Position numbers and translations under genes: made by a program
Shown here: in pieces, positions 25,343 through 33,823 of the stretch
Position numbering within the stretch: the first letter of the stretch is position 1
Layout of the letters: each line of letters begins with the position of its first letter
The notes under the pieces: model-generated
Told to the model about the DNA's origin: nothing
Database searches by the model: none
Seen by the model: only the letters and a program-made list of their open reading frames with translations
Assembly: GCA_030147925.1 (NCBI GenBank)
Contig: JASBUK010000100.1
Coordinates: 1 to 61,917, forward strand
Direction: 5' to 3'
From: Trueperaceae bacterium
GTDB lineage: Bacteria; Deinococcota; Deinococci; Deinococcales; Trueperaceae
Length of the DNA stretch: 61,917 nucleotides

Positions 25343-26542
25343 CTAACGGTCTTCTAAGGCGCGGCGCTGGGCTTCGGCTAAGGCGGTGGCCGGATCGACT
25401 CCGGCTTTTAGGGCTTTATCGAGGGCTTCTTGTAAATAGCTTTGCCAGACGGCATAAGACCCTATGCGTGGGCGGGGAACGGCTTGCTCGAGCTGTTCTA
25501 AAGAAATGCGTCTTGCCGGGTCTTCATTGTACCAGGGCTCTAACAAAGGCAAGGCGGCGCGGCGCACCGGCAGAAAATAAGAAGCCTCCACCCAGGTCTT
25601 GATATTTTCGGCCCGGGTTAAGAATTGCCAGAAGGCGAAAGCTCCCTGGCGCTGCGCCTCACTGGCACCTTTAATGACCACCAATTGTGCGCCCATCAGC
25701 GGCGCGGCACCACTTACCCCGGCAGGCACCGGCGCCACCCCGAGCTCAAAGGCAATGGCATAGCGCTGACCCTGGGGCAAAAAGGCAAAGCTGGCAAAAG
25801 ACATCATGCCCTTGGTGCGCACAAAATCAAGCAGGGCGACATCCAACTCTGCAAAACTGCGCACGATCATGGCGCGTTCTTTGGCCAGACGCTGTAGCAT
25901 CGTTAAAGCTTCGATGGCTTCCGGACTGTCAAAATTCGGCTTGCCGTTGTCAGTAACGATTTGTCCGCCACGGGTGCTGACCATCATCTCAAAGATAAAG
26001 GCGATGTTCACACCGATATAACCTTTGGTCTGGCGGGTGGTTAGGTGCTTGGCGGCGGCTTCGAACTCTGCCCAGTTTAGCGGCGGCGTCGCAATGCCGC
26101 GTTGCTTAAAAGCCGTGGCATTGTAAAAAAGCATCGTGACCGACATATTCCAGGGCAGGCCATAGCGTCCACCCAAATCACCATAGTTCCACAGGGCCGG
26201 ATAAAAGTCGGCTATAAAATCTGCGGGCAAGGCCGCCGTTAGATCGTCAAGGTTAAGCACTGTGCCTTCTTCGACTAAGCGGGGAAACACGGTTAATTCG
26301 GCATCGAAAAGCACCGGCTGATTACCCGCGCTATAGGCCGCTATGAGTTTAAAGGCGGCTTCGTCATAACTGCCGGCATAACGAGGCAGCACCTGATAAT
26401 CGCTCTGTGACTGGTTAAAAGCCGCTGCTAAAGCCTCGATGGTCTCGACGGTGCTGTCTTGCGAGTGCCAGAACTCAATTACCGTCTGGGCAAAAGCCGG
26501 TGAGAGTAAAAGGGTGAGGAGAAAAAGCAGGCTTCGGATCAT
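25343..26542 (-). CDS. Sugar ABC transporter binding protein, tandem copy B
   Basis: This is an extracytoplasmic binding protein of the UgpB/MalE family. The signal peptide (about 18 residues) ends in SPAFAQ, followed by TVIEFWHSQDS. Later come RYGLPWNMSVTMLFYNATAFKQRG and the C-terminal LLEPWYNEDPARRISLEQLEQAVPRPRIG. The 399-residue product is closely similar over its full length to the product of the preceding gene. The DNA of the two is identical for 53 bases at 25519-25571 and 26758-26810. That points to a recent duplication or gene conversion. It begins 40 bases after the stop of copy A. Confidence 0.92.
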   Translation of the reverse strand: MIRSLLFLLTLLLSPAFAQTVIEFWHSQDSTVETIEALAAAFNQSQSDYQVLPRYAGSYDEAAFKLIAAYSAGNQPVLFDAELTVFPRLVEEGTVLNLDDLTAALPADFIADFYPALWNYGDLGGRYGLPWNMSVTMLFYNATAFKQRGIATPPLNWAEFEAAAKHLTTRQTKGYIGVNIAFIFEMMVSTRGGQIVTDNGKPNFDSPEAIEALTMLQRLAKERAMIVRSFAELDVALLDFVRTKGMMSFASFAFLPQGQRYAIAFELGVAPVPAGVSGAAPLMGAQLVVIKGASEAQRQGAFAFWQFLTRAENIKTWVEASYFLPVRRAALPLLEPWYNEDPARRISLEQLEQAVPRPRIGSYAVWQSYLQEALDKALKAGVDPATALAEAQRRALEDR

Positions 26543-26582
26543 GTTTTGAGTTTAAGACGCCTCCATGATGGCTTGCTGAAAG

Positions 26583-27782
26583 TCAAGGTTGAGCCTCGGC
26601 GCGACGTTGGGCCTCGGCTAAGGCGTCCTCGGCTGAAGACCTACCTTTGATGACTTTTTCGATGGCTTCTTCCAGATAGCGCTGCCACACTGCATAAGCT
26701 GCCACTCGCGGCCTTGGTATGGCCTGCTCGAGCTGGCTGAGCGCGGCGCGGCGGTTGGGGTCTTCATTGTACCAGGGCTCTAACAAAGGCAAGGCGGCGC
26801 GGCGCACCGGGATGTAATAGGAGTTTTCAACCCAGGTCTGCAAGTTTTCCGGTTGGATTAAAAATTGCCAGAAGGCAAAAGCGGCGTCGCGCTCGGCTGC
26901 CGAAGCCTCGGCCATGACCACCAGTTGGGCGCCACCTAAGGGCAAGGTCTGACTTTGGCCTGTGGGCACGGGTGCCGCGGCAATGTCAAAGGCTACCGCA
27001 AAACGCTTGGCATCGGGCCAGTTGGCAATGCTGGCAAAGACCATCATGCCTTTGGTGCGCACAAAATCAAGCTGGGCAAAGGTTGACTCCGCTAAGTTGC
27101 GAGCAATGGCATTGCGTTCTCTAACCATGCGCTCGAGCATTTTTAGGGCCTCGACGGCTTCCGGGCTGTCAAAGTTGGGCTTACCGTCGTCAGTGACTAT
27201 CTGCCCACCCCGGGTATCAACCATCATTTCAAAAGTCCAGGAATCGGCCACGGCAATATAGCCTTTGGTCTGGCGCGTGGTTAAGCGTTCGGCGACGGCT
27301 TCGAACTCTTCCCAGTTTGTCGGCACCTCGACGCCGCGTTGCTTAAGGGCGGTGGCGTTATAAAACAGAACCGGAGTAGACATGTTCCAGGGCAGGCCGT
27401 AACGTTTGCCGGCCAACTCGCCATAAGACCAGAGCCCCGGATAAAAGTCATTTATTAGCTCGGGTGGCAAAGTAGCTACCAAATCACTCAAATCCTGCAC
27501 GGCACCTTCGGCCACTAAGCGTGGGAAAAAGCCGATTTCCGCCTGATAGAGCGCCGGAATGTCCTGACCGCTTAGGGCCGCTAAAATACGAGTCTGACTC
27601 TCAGGATAGCTGCCGACATAGCGAGGTTCTACCCGATACTGAGTCTGCGATCCATTAAACGCTGCGGCTAAGTCATTGATGGTTTCTTCGACCGACTCCA
27701 TAGAGTGCCAGAACTCGATGGTGGTTTGTGCCAGGGCCAGGGGGTTTATTAGCAGCAGTGTCAGTAAAATCGTTCTTATCAT
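26583..27782 (-). CDS. Sugar ABC transporter binding protein, tandem copy A
   Basis: This is the first of two tandem solute-binding proteins. The signal peptide (about 18 residues) ends in PLALAQ, then TTIEFWHSMESVEETINDLAAAFN. It shares KRYGLPWNMSTPVLFYNATALKQRG, TTRQTKGYIAV, MMVDTRGGQIVTDDGKPNFDSPEA and PLLEPWYNEDPNRR with copy B. Length is also 399 residues. I chose ATG 27782 because GAGGAGG precedes it; the longer frame to 27845 enters the permease gene. Two receptors for one permease pair could widen substrate range. Confidence 0.93.
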   Translation of the reverse strand: MIRTILLTLLLINPLALAQTTIEFWHSMESVEETINDLAAAFNGSQTQYRVEPRYVGSYPESQTRILAALSGQDIPALYQAEIGFFPRLVAEGAVQDLSDLVATLPPELINDFYPGLWSYGELAGKRYGLPWNMSTPVLFYNATALKQRGVEVPTNWEEFEAVAERLTTRQTKGYIAVADSWTFEMMVDTRGGQIVTDDGKPNFDSPEAVEALKMLERMVRERNAIARNLAESTFAQLDFVRTKGMMVFASIANWPDAKRFAVAFDIAAAPVPTGQSQTLPLGGAQLVVMAEASAAERDAAFAFWQFLIQPENLQTWVENSYYIPVRRAALPLLEPWYNEDPNRRAALSQLEQAIPRPRVAAYAVWQRYLEEAIEKVIKGRSSAEDALAEAQRRAEAQP

Positions 27783-27792
27783 TGGTGCCTCC

Positions 27793-28569
27793 TCATTTAA
27801 AACTAGTTTCAAATATGGTAATGATACGCTTTTCAAAAATGACATAGAGAACCAACAGCGGCAAAGTGGTTATCAGGGCGGCGGCGCCCAAAATACCCCA
27901 ATCAAGCGGACGGCTGCGTAATAGTTCGGTCAGAAAGACCTGCACGGTGTAAAGCTTTTGATCGTCAGTCATGATTTTAGGATAGAGCACCAGATTCCAG
28001 TGGGCGGCGAAGCCCAGAATGCCTGCCGCAACCAGTTCCGGACGTAGCAACGGGGCCAAAATGCGCCAGACTATGGTCACCTCCCTTGCGCCGTCGAGAC
28101 GGGCGGCCTCGACCATTTCCCAGGGAAGGCGGCGCAAGGATTGCAACAGCAAAAAGATAATGAGCGGGCTGGCTAAAAATGGCACGAACAGCGCGGCCAG
28201 TGTGTCATAAAGGCCAAGCACTTGCAACTCGCGATATAGCGGCACCATCAGCAGCTCACTGGGTAAAGCCAGAGCCAGGAGCACAATCCCTAAAACTCTT
28301 AAACCGGCGCGAATGGCATAGGCGGCCATCAAACCAAAAACAAGCTGTCCTAAAACAGTCAAACCGCTGGCTAACAGTGAAACCAGCAGGGCACGCCAGA
28401 TGCCGGTATCTTTAAGGGCGGCAAAGTTTGCCAGGCTAAAGCCCCAGGTAGCCAAACTGGCGCTAAGAATGGCCTCTGCTGGTAAAAAAGCAGCATAGAG
28501 CAACCAGAGGATGGGCAGTGCCACAAAAAGACAAAATACCAGGGTAACGAGGCGGTTAAAGAGCATCAT
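27793..28569 (-). CDS. Sugar ABC transporter permease, MalG type
   Basis: This is an inner-membrane subunit of the sugar importer. It has six hydrophobic segments over 258 residues and the EAA loop WEMVEAARLDGAREVTIVWRILAPLLRPE, then FAAHWNLVLYPKIM. Its ATG overlaps the stop of the MalF-type gene (ATGA). The gene ends ten bases before the start of binding protein A. No ATPase gene is present in the operon. Confidence 0.92.
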   Translation of the reverse strand: MMLFNRLVTLVFCLFVALPILWLLYAAFLPAEAILSASLATWGFSLANFAALKDTGIWRALLVSLLASGLTVLGQLVFGLMAAYAIRAGLRVLGIVLLALALPSELLMVPLYRELQVLGLYDTLAALFVPFLASPLIIFLLLQSLRRLPWEMVEAARLDGAREVTIVWRILAPLLRPELVAAGILGFAAHWNLVLYPKIMTDDQKLYTVQVFLTELLRSRPLDWGILGAAALITTLPLLVLYVIFEKRIITIFETSFK

Positions 28570-29417
28570 GAGCTGTGCCGCAGTTGGTGGCTACCCAAAA
28601 ATCTGGCCTGGATGACAGCAACCGCTAGGGTAAGCAACATGATAAAGATAGTGAGCGCAGCCCCATAGCCCACCTGAAAGCGTTCAAAGGCGGTTTCATA
28701 AAGATAGTAGCCGACTACGCGGGTGCTGCCAAAAGGAGCACCACGCGTGAGCAAAAAGACGGCGGTGTAAGACTGGATGGCCAAGACCGTACCGATGACC
28801 GTTAAAAACAGCAGTGTGGGCCTAAGCAGCGGATTTATGACAAAGCGCCTGATTTGTGTTTCGGTGGCGCCATCCACACGGGCTGCCTCCTTAATTTCGC
28901 CGGGTATGCCCTTTAAGGCAGCCGAAACCACCAGCACGCCATAGCCGGTACTCTGCCAGAGGGTAAACAGCACGATATAGAGCAGCCCGGCCCAGGGTTC
29001 GCTGCCCCAGGGCAGCGAAAGAGTGGTTAACTCTGGGATAAGGCCGTAATCGGGGTTGTAAAGCAGATACCAGGCGACCGCCGACCCACCCACGGTAATC
29101 AGCCCCGGCAAAAAAAGCAGGGCCTTTACAAAACGCTCGCTGCGCAAGCCCTCGATGGCAATGGCAATGGTGCGTGACAGCCACAGAAAGCTCGGTAGTA
29201 TCAGCAGGGCAAAAAAGAAGGTGGTGCGCAGCGAACGCCAAAGTTCTCTGTCACTAAGCATGCGCTGGAAGTTGCGCAGACCGATCACCGTTGGCTCTGA
29301 GAGCCCCGACCAGTCCCAGCTGGCATAGCGCAGCACGCTAAAGAGTGGGAAGAAGGTAAAGGCGGCCAAGATGAGCAACACTGGTGTTGCCAGCCACCAG
29401 CTAGGTTTTATCCGCAT
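28566..29417 (-). CDS. Sugar ABC transporter permease, MalF type
   Basis: This is the partner inner-membrane subunit. The 283-residue protein has about six hydrophobic segments starting with WWLATPVLLILAAFTFFPLFSVL and the EAA loop PGEIKEAARVDGATETQIRRFVINPLLRP. I chose the ATG at 29415-29417 (MRIKPSWW), 17 bases after the preceding stop. A longer frame from 29498 would overlap the exported protein gene, and neither start has a good ribosome site. Confidence 0.9.
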   Translation of the reverse strand: MRIKPSWWLATPVLLILAAFTFFPLFSVLRYASWDWSGLSEPTVIGLRNFQRMLSDRELWRSLRTTFFFALLILPSFLWLSRTIAIAIEGLRSERFVKALLFLPGLITVGGSAVAWYLLYNPDYGLIPELTTLSLPWGSEPWAGLLYIVLFTLWQSTGYGVLVVSAALKGIPGEIKEAARVDGATETQIRRFVINPLLRPTLLFLTVIGTVLAIQSYTAVFLLTRGAPFGSTRVVGYYLYETAFERFQVGYGAALTIFIMLLTLAVAVIQARFLGSHQLRHSS

Positions 29418-29433
29418 GTTTGCACAGAGATAT

Positions 29434-29985
29434 TTAGAACAGGATACGAGCGCCCAGGCTGATGGCGGTAATATCGCTGCTGGCAAGCTCGAGCGCAAAG
29501 TTATCGAAGTAATAGCGCAGTTGCGCGGCCCAGGCCAGGGAAAACCCCGTGTTTGTGGCGTAACCGGGGGCCAGATAAACAGAAGCCGTCATGGGCAGGT
29601 CCAGGGTGAAAAGCAGGTCGGTGCCCACTATAGCCCCGGCATGGATATTAAAACCCTGCGCCCCGGTGCCAATATCCGCGCCTACGCCTAAAGCCAGTGG
29701 CGGGGTGGTGCCAAAAGCAGGAAAAAGCAGGGCGCTGCCCGAAAGACGCACGCTCCAATTGTTGTTAAAGTCGCTTAAGGGCGCGTAGAGCTCGAGCCCT
29801 AGCGAGCTGTCAACGACATTAAGAGGCAAGAGCAGTTCACCAGCTATATTTAGCCCCGGCTCACCGTTATAGCCAAAGCTTAGTGCAGCGGCGTTTTCCG
29901 GGAAAGCCGAAGGGGAGGCCAGACCCAAGCTTGCCGACATAAGAACCAACACGAACAGTAAACGGCTTAAAAAAGTTTTTGTCAT
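29434..29985 (-). CDS. Small exported beta-barrel-like protein
   Basis: I recognise no named family. The 183-residue product has a signal peptide of about 23 residues ending in LGLASPSA. The rest is built of short alternating hydrophobic and glycine-rich strands (ALSFGYNGEPGLNIAGELLLP, WSVRLSGSALLFPAFG, FSLAWAAQLRYYFDN) and ends in phenylalanine (LGARILF), the usual last residue of outer-membrane barrels. It is the first gene of the sugar operon, 16 bases ahead of the MalF-type permease. An outer-membrane channel or sugar-binding barrel is a fair inference. TAGGA precedes the ATG. Confidence 0.7.
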   Translation of the reverse strand: MTKTFLSRLLFVLVLMSASLGLASPSAFPENAAALSFGYNGEPGLNIAGELLLPLNVVDSSLGLELYAPLSDFNNNWSVRLSGSALLFPAFGTTPPLALGVGADIGTGAQGFNIHAGAIVGTDLLFTLDLPMTASVYLAPGYATNTGFSLAWAAQLRYYFDNFALELASSDITAISLGARILF

Positions 29986-30332
29986 TTGTGAAATCCTACC
30001 AAAAATTCTCGTAGCTAACGTAACGGCTTTGTCACGTTGCCGTGCTTTATATAAGGAGTAGGTTAGCGGTTTTTGATAGATTGAGTGTCAGTCCTGAAAA
30101 TTCACATCATCAAGTGGTGGTCAGCCTTAGTTCTTGTCCACATAAGTTAGTGACAAAAATTAACCTTCAGGTGTAAAGCCGTTAGTAGAGGAAGAGGCTT
30201 TACCTGTTGCTGGATCACAGCTTAAGTTAAACCTCTGTAGTTCCGGAATTGACTCGGTAGTAGAGCCAGGGGATGCGTAAAAGAGTGCTCTATAAGTTTG
30301 TACTGAGTATTACTAGCAAAGCCTTTTTAAGG
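29986..30332. other. Intergenic region between the liv and sugar operons
   Basis: Both flanking operons read on the minus strand, so this 347-base gap holds the end of livF and the promoter of the sugar operon. It contains the operator-like repeat at 30017-30038. It also has a longer imperfect hairpin with arms at 30168-30180 and 30196-30206 (CAGGTGTAAAGCC against GGCTTTACCTG) and the small hairpin at 30320-30334. I find no coding region in it. Confidence 0.6.
30017..30038. promoter_or_regulatory. Operator-like inverted repeat upstream of the sugar operon
   Basis: AACGTAAC (30017-30024) and GTCACGTT (30031-30038) match at seven of eight positions across a six-base spacer. The site lies 32-53 bases before the start of the exported barrel-like protein gene, where a repressor could act. 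Its left part resembles the TAACGTTAACG site before the LacI regulator gene at 6050. Confidence 0.4.
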
Positions 30333-30334
30333 CT
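30320..30334 (-). terminator. Short hairpin at the livF stop codon
   Basis: AGCCTT and AAGGCT flank a TTT loop and overlap the livF stop codon. On the minus strand no T-run follows, so it is a weak terminator or a 3' end stabiliser. Confidence 0.35.
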
Positions 30335-31049
30335 AGATAGAAAGATAAGCTGCCTGCACGTCCGGATCATGCAGTAACTTAGCACCACTGGCCTCCTTAA
30401 TTATCTCACCATTTTCGAGCACAAAGGCTCGGTCAGCCAGTTTTAGCGACTGCTGTACGTTTTGTTCAACCAGCACCACGGTGACTCCCTCTTTATTGAT
30501 TTGCTGCAAAGCGCCAAAGACGGTTTTGGTTAGCGCCGGGGCCAGCCCCAAACTCGGTTCATCAACGAGTAGCAATCTGGGTTTGCTCATCAGGGCGCGG
30601 CCAATGGCCAACATCTGTAATTCACCACCAGAGAGCGTACCAGCCAGTTGTGGCTCACGCTCGGCCAGCCGGGGAAAGAGCTTATAGACAAAATCCTTGG
30701 TCTTAGCGGCCTCTTTTCTGGCCTCAGGCAGATAATCCGCACCGCTCTCGATGTTTTCCAGCACCGTCATGAGCCCAAAAAGTTGTCTGCCTTCGGGTAC
30801 GTGACCCAGGCCTGCGCGCACGATTTTGGCGGCGCTAAAACCCTTTAGAGATTTGCCAAAGGCCTGTACGCTGCCGCCACGCAAAGGAATCAGTCCGGAA
30901 ATAGTTTTTAAGACGGTGGTCTTACCGGCGCCATTGGCGCCAATAATAGTGACGAACTCACCCTCGTCAACATGAAAGCTAATATTCCAGAACACTTGGA
31001 TTTTGCCATAGCTGGCGGCTAAGCCCTCAACTTTGAGTGCCGTGCTCAT
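30333..31049 (-). CDS. livF: Branched-chain-type ABC transporter ATPase
   Basis: LivF-type ATPase of a five-component importer. The 238-residue protein has Walker A GANGAGKT, signature LSGGELQMLAIGRALM, Walker B LLLVDEPSLGL, and the LivF-typical ending EQNVQQSLKLADRAFVLENGEI. It starts one base after livG. Systems of this class carry branched-chain amino acids but also amides, urea and aromatic or other carboxylic acids, and the acyl-CoA ligase operon upstream hints at the latter. Confidence 0.94.
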   Translation of the reverse strand: MSTALKVEGLAASYGKIQVFWNISFHVDEGEFVTIIGANGAGKTTVLKTISGLIPLRGGSVQAFGKSLKGFSAAKIVRAGLGHVPEGRQLFGLMTVLENIESGADYLPEARKEAAKTKDFVYKLFPRLAEREPQLAGTLSGGELQMLAIGRALMSKPRLLLVDEPSLGLAPALTKTVFGALQQINKEGVTVVLVEQNVQQSLKLADRAFVLENGEIIKEASGAKLLHDPDVQAAYLSI

Positions 31050-31050
31050 A

Positions 31051-31773
31051 TTATTCCTCCGCCCCCAAATAAGCCTCGATCACCTGGGGGTTATTAGTCA
31101 CTTGCTGATACGAGCCTTCGGCCAGTTTTTTGCCATAATCCATGACCATGACCCGGTCTGCTAAGTCGCGCACTACCGGCATTACGTGTTCTATAAAGAC
31201 GATAGTGACGCCCTTGTTACGAATGTTTTTGACCAGTTCCACGGCTTGCCGGGCTTCTCCCGGCCTGAGCCCGGCCATGACCTCGTCAAGCAGCAGAACT
31301 TTTGGCTGTGTCGCCAGCGCTCTGGCAATCTCCAGCCGTTTTTCCTGCAAAAGCGTTAATTCTTCGGCGGGAGTGTCTTTTAACGCTAGTAGTCCGGTTT
31401 GTTTAAGAACTTCCTGGGCTAGCTTTCGGCCTGTGGCTTCACTCACGCCGGACTTGCCAAAAAGCGCTCCTACCAGCACGTTTTCTTCCACCGTCATCTC
31501 GGGGAAGGGTTGCACCACCTGAAAAGCTCGACCCAAACCCAAATGACAGCGTTCAGCCGAATCTTTTATGCTGATCTCTTGACCGTTTAGCTTAAGTTTG
31601 CCAGCGCTGGGCTTGATAAGCCCAGAAATCATGTTCAGGGTAGTTGTCTTACCGGCGCCATTGGGGCCGATGATGGCGAAAATCTCTTTGGCTTCGACGG
31701 CAAAACTAAGCTCGCTAACGGCGTCCAGCCCACCAAATTTCTTGCTCAATCCCTGGGCTTGCAAAATACTCAT
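31051..31773 (-). CDS. livG: Branched-chain-type ABC transporter ATPase
   Basis: LivG-type ATPase, 240 residues. Walker A is GPNGAGKTTTLNMISG, followed by the LivG-typical GLGRAFQVVQPFPEMTVEENVLVGAL. The signature region is somewhat unusual, LTLLQEKRLEIARALA, in place of LSGGQQR, as often seen in this subfamily. Walker B is LLLDEVMAGLRP, and IEHVMPVVRDLADRVMVMDYGK completes the family pattern. It overlaps livM by four bases. Confidence 0.94.
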   Translation of the reverse strand: MSILQAQGLSKKFGGLDAVSELSFAVEAKEIFAIIGPNGAGKTTTLNMISGLIKPSAGKLKLNGQEISIKDSAERCHLGLGRAFQVVQPFPEMTVEENVLVGALFGKSGVSEATGRKLAQEVLKQTGLLALKDTPAEELTLLQEKRLEIARALATQPKVLLLDEVMAGLRPGEARQAVELVKNIRNKGVTIVFIEHVMPVVRDLADRVMVMDYGKKLAEGSYQQVTNNPQVIEAYLGAEE

Positions 31774-32792
31774 ACCGCTTCCTCTGCAGAGCGGGGCAGT
31801 TTGCGGCGACGGCGTTTCAGGCTGTCGATCAAGCCCACTATGCCCTTGGGCATAAAGAGAATTGACGCTACTAACACAATCCCGTAGCCAATCAAATAAC
31901 CCTCCTCGAAGGTGCGGCGCAGCAACTCCTCGACGCTGGCTAAACCGGCGGCGCCCAAAATCGGCCCTAAAGTGGTGTAAAGACCGCCGAAAATTGGTGT
32001 TACCAGAGCAAAGACAGTGGTGCCGATGCCAAAGGTTTCATCCGGTAAGACCGAGCCGATGCGGTGCGCTTCGCTTGCTCCTAACAGGCCCACTAAAAAG
32101 CTTGAGAGCGCAAAGGCCAAGAGCTTGTAGCGGGCGGGTTTGACTCCCATTACGGCAGCGACTTCTTCATTGGTGCGAATAGCTGTAAAGGCAGGTTTGA
32201 GTCTTGAGCGTTGTACAAGGATACTCACTAAGATGCTCAAGAGCAAAATGCCCACATAGACAAGAAAATAACTTTGATTTCTTAAGAAGGCCACTTCCCA
32301 GCGTTCCATCTCGCCAGGGATAAAAGCAGGTCTGAAAAGTGCCGCCACATTGATACCTGCAGCTCCACCTGCAATGCGGGTAGGCAGTTGTTGTACCACG
32401 GCTTTGAGCACTTCGGCAAAGGCTAAGGTCGCGATAGCAAAGTAAATACCGCGCAGCCTCAGTGTCACTGAGCCGAGCAGCAGTGCCAGCAAAACGGCCA
32501 CGATACCTCCAAGTGGAATACCAAGCCACAGCGGCCAGTCGGCTAGCTTTAGCAGTATGGCGGTGGTATATGCCCCCGCCCCGTAAAAGGCGGCATGAGC
32601 CAAAGAAAGTTGGCCGGTGCGCGCTAAGATATCCCAGGAAAGGGCTAAAATGGCTAAGCCGGTGGCGTTTATCAGCAAGGACAAATAGCTCACCGAAGCC
32701 TTGCCGTAAAGCGCTTTTAGGGTAGCGGGCAGGAAAAAGAGCAAAGCAGCCGCGAGGAGGACAAACAGCAAGTCGTAGGAAATGCGTCTCAT
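31770..32792 (-). CDS. livM: Branched-chain-type ABC transporter permease
   Basis: LivM-type permease of 340 residues with about nine hydrophobic segments. The family stretch LSLAHAAFYGAGAYTTAILL is near residue 62, and the loop RSRLKPAFTAIRTNEEVAAVMGVKPARYKLLAF near residue 195 contacts the ATPases. Its ATG at 32790-32792 overlaps the stop of a cryptic 52-residue reading frame, not that of livH, so translation seems coupled through that frame. Confidence 0.93.
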   Translation of the reverse strand: MRRISYDLLFVLLAAALLFFLPATLKALYGKASVSYLSLLINATGLAILALSWDILARTGQLSLAHAAFYGAGAYTTAILLKLADWPLWLGIPLGGIVAVLLALLLGSVTLRLRGIYFAIATLAFAEVLKAVVQQLPTRIAGGAAGINVAALFRPAFIPGEMERWEVAFLRNQSYFLVYVGILLLSILVSILVQRSRLKPAFTAIRTNEEVAAVMGVKPARYKLLAFALSSFLVGLLGASEAHRIGSVLPDETFGIGTTVFALVTPIFGGLYTTLGPILGAAGLASVEELLRRTFEEGYLIGYGIVLVASILFMPKGIVGLIDSLKRRRRKLPRSAEEAV

Positions 32793-32947
32793 AGTGCTAT
32801 TTCCTGATAACTAATGTCGCGTTTCACAGGTTCATCAGGACCGATTATGGCAACGCTGGAGGCTCGAGCGCTGAGATGACGTGCAGCGGCGCTGCCGATA
32901 AGCCCTTTGCCGATAACCAGATAGTCAAAACGCCCACTTAAATTCAT
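32789..32947 (-). CDS. Cryptic 52-residue gene: FAD/NAD-binding fragment inside the liv operon
   Basis: The gap between livH and livM is filled exactly by a 52-codon frame. Its ATG (32945-32947) overlaps the livH stop and its stop (32789-32791) overlaps the livM start, both as ATGA. The product begins MNLSGRFDYLVIGKGLIGSA and continues through AARHLSARASSVAIIGPDEP. This is the beta-alpha-beta dinucleotide-binding start (GxGxxG) of a DadA/GlpO-type FAD oxidoreductase, ending just after the second strand. No continuation of the enzyme is seen in any frame. It is either a remnant kept for translational coupling or a real small protein. Confidence 0.75.
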   Translation of the reverse strand: MNLSGRFDYLVIGKGLIGSAAARHLSARASSVAIIGPDEPVKRDISYQEIAL

Positions 32948-33810
32948 GCCAGCCTCCGGCTGCGGGCGATTAGCACCACAAAAATAATTGCGAAAAAGAC
33001 GGCGTTTCTCAGCGCGTCACCATTAGGAACCAGCGTGGCCACCAGAGATTCGGAGAGGGCTACTACCAACGAGGCCCACAGAATGCCACGGATATTGCCC
33101 AGCCCGGCTAAAACCACGATGGCAAAGGCCTTTAAGGTAAAGGCAAAACCCACGATGGGCGTAGGGGACTGGATGACGGCAATCATCACGCCGCCAAGAC
33201 CTGCTAACAGGGCCGAAAGCGCAAAAGTGACCAGGTAAACTCGGTTGACCTCGAGCCCAATAAGGCTGGCGCCCATGCGGTTTTGCGCTACTGCTCGCAT
33301 GGCCCGACCTGCCGGAGTCTTTAGCAGGGCATAATATAGGCTGCCCACAATGACAAGAGAAATAAGAAAGCTGGCCAGCGGTACCAAACCAATACTGACG
33401 CCGCCAAGCTGGTAGCCGATAGAGCGGTAGGCCACGCTACTGATCGTGCGCGGATCACCACCCCAAATAAGCAAGGCTAAATTTTGCAGGATGATACTGA
33501 TGCCAAAAGTAAGGAGCATCTGATTGAGCTCGGGAGCTTTTAAGACATAACGAATGCTGCTTTGATAGATAGCGCCTCCCAAGAGAAACAGGGTCGGTGC
33601 AACAAAAAACAAAGAGATAACAGGGTCGAAGCCAAAGCTGATAAACAGTTGATAGGTGATAAAGGCCCCGACCATAAAAAATTCGCCATGGGCGAAGTTG
33701 ACAATGCCAATTACACCGATGGCCAAGGCCAGGCCCACCGAAACCAGCGCATACAGCCCGGAGGCCAAGATACCGGAAACAATCCCTTGTAACAGAAGCG
33801 TTAAATCCAT
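32944..33810 (-). CDS. livH: Branched-chain-type ABC transporter permease
   Basis: LivH-type permease, 288 residues with about eight hydrophobic segments. Typical motifs are GLYALVSVGLALAIGVIGIVNFAHGEFFMVGAF near the start and RAMRAVAQNRMGASLIGLEVNRVY in the ATPase-contact loop, then AVIQSPTPIVGFAFTLKAFAIVVLAGLGNI. I chose ATG 33810 (MDLTLLLQG), where homologues start. The longer frame to 33843 would run through the post-livJ hairpin. Confidence 0.93.
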   Translation of the reverse strand: MDLTLLLQGIVSGILASGLYALVSVGLALAIGVIGIVNFAHGEFFMVGAFITYQLFISFGFDPVISLFFVAPTLFLLGGAIYQSSIRYVLKAPELNQMLLTFGISIILQNLALLIWGGDPRTISSVAYRSIGYQLGGVSIGLVPLASFLISLVIVGSLYYALLKTPAGRAMRAVAQNRMGASLIGLEVNRVYLVTFALSALLAGLGGVMIAVIQSPTPIVGFAFTLKAFAIVVLAGLGNIRGILWASLVVALSESLVATLVPNGDALRNAVFFAIIFVVLIARSRRLA

Positions 33811-33823
33811 GAGTTTTTGTTTA

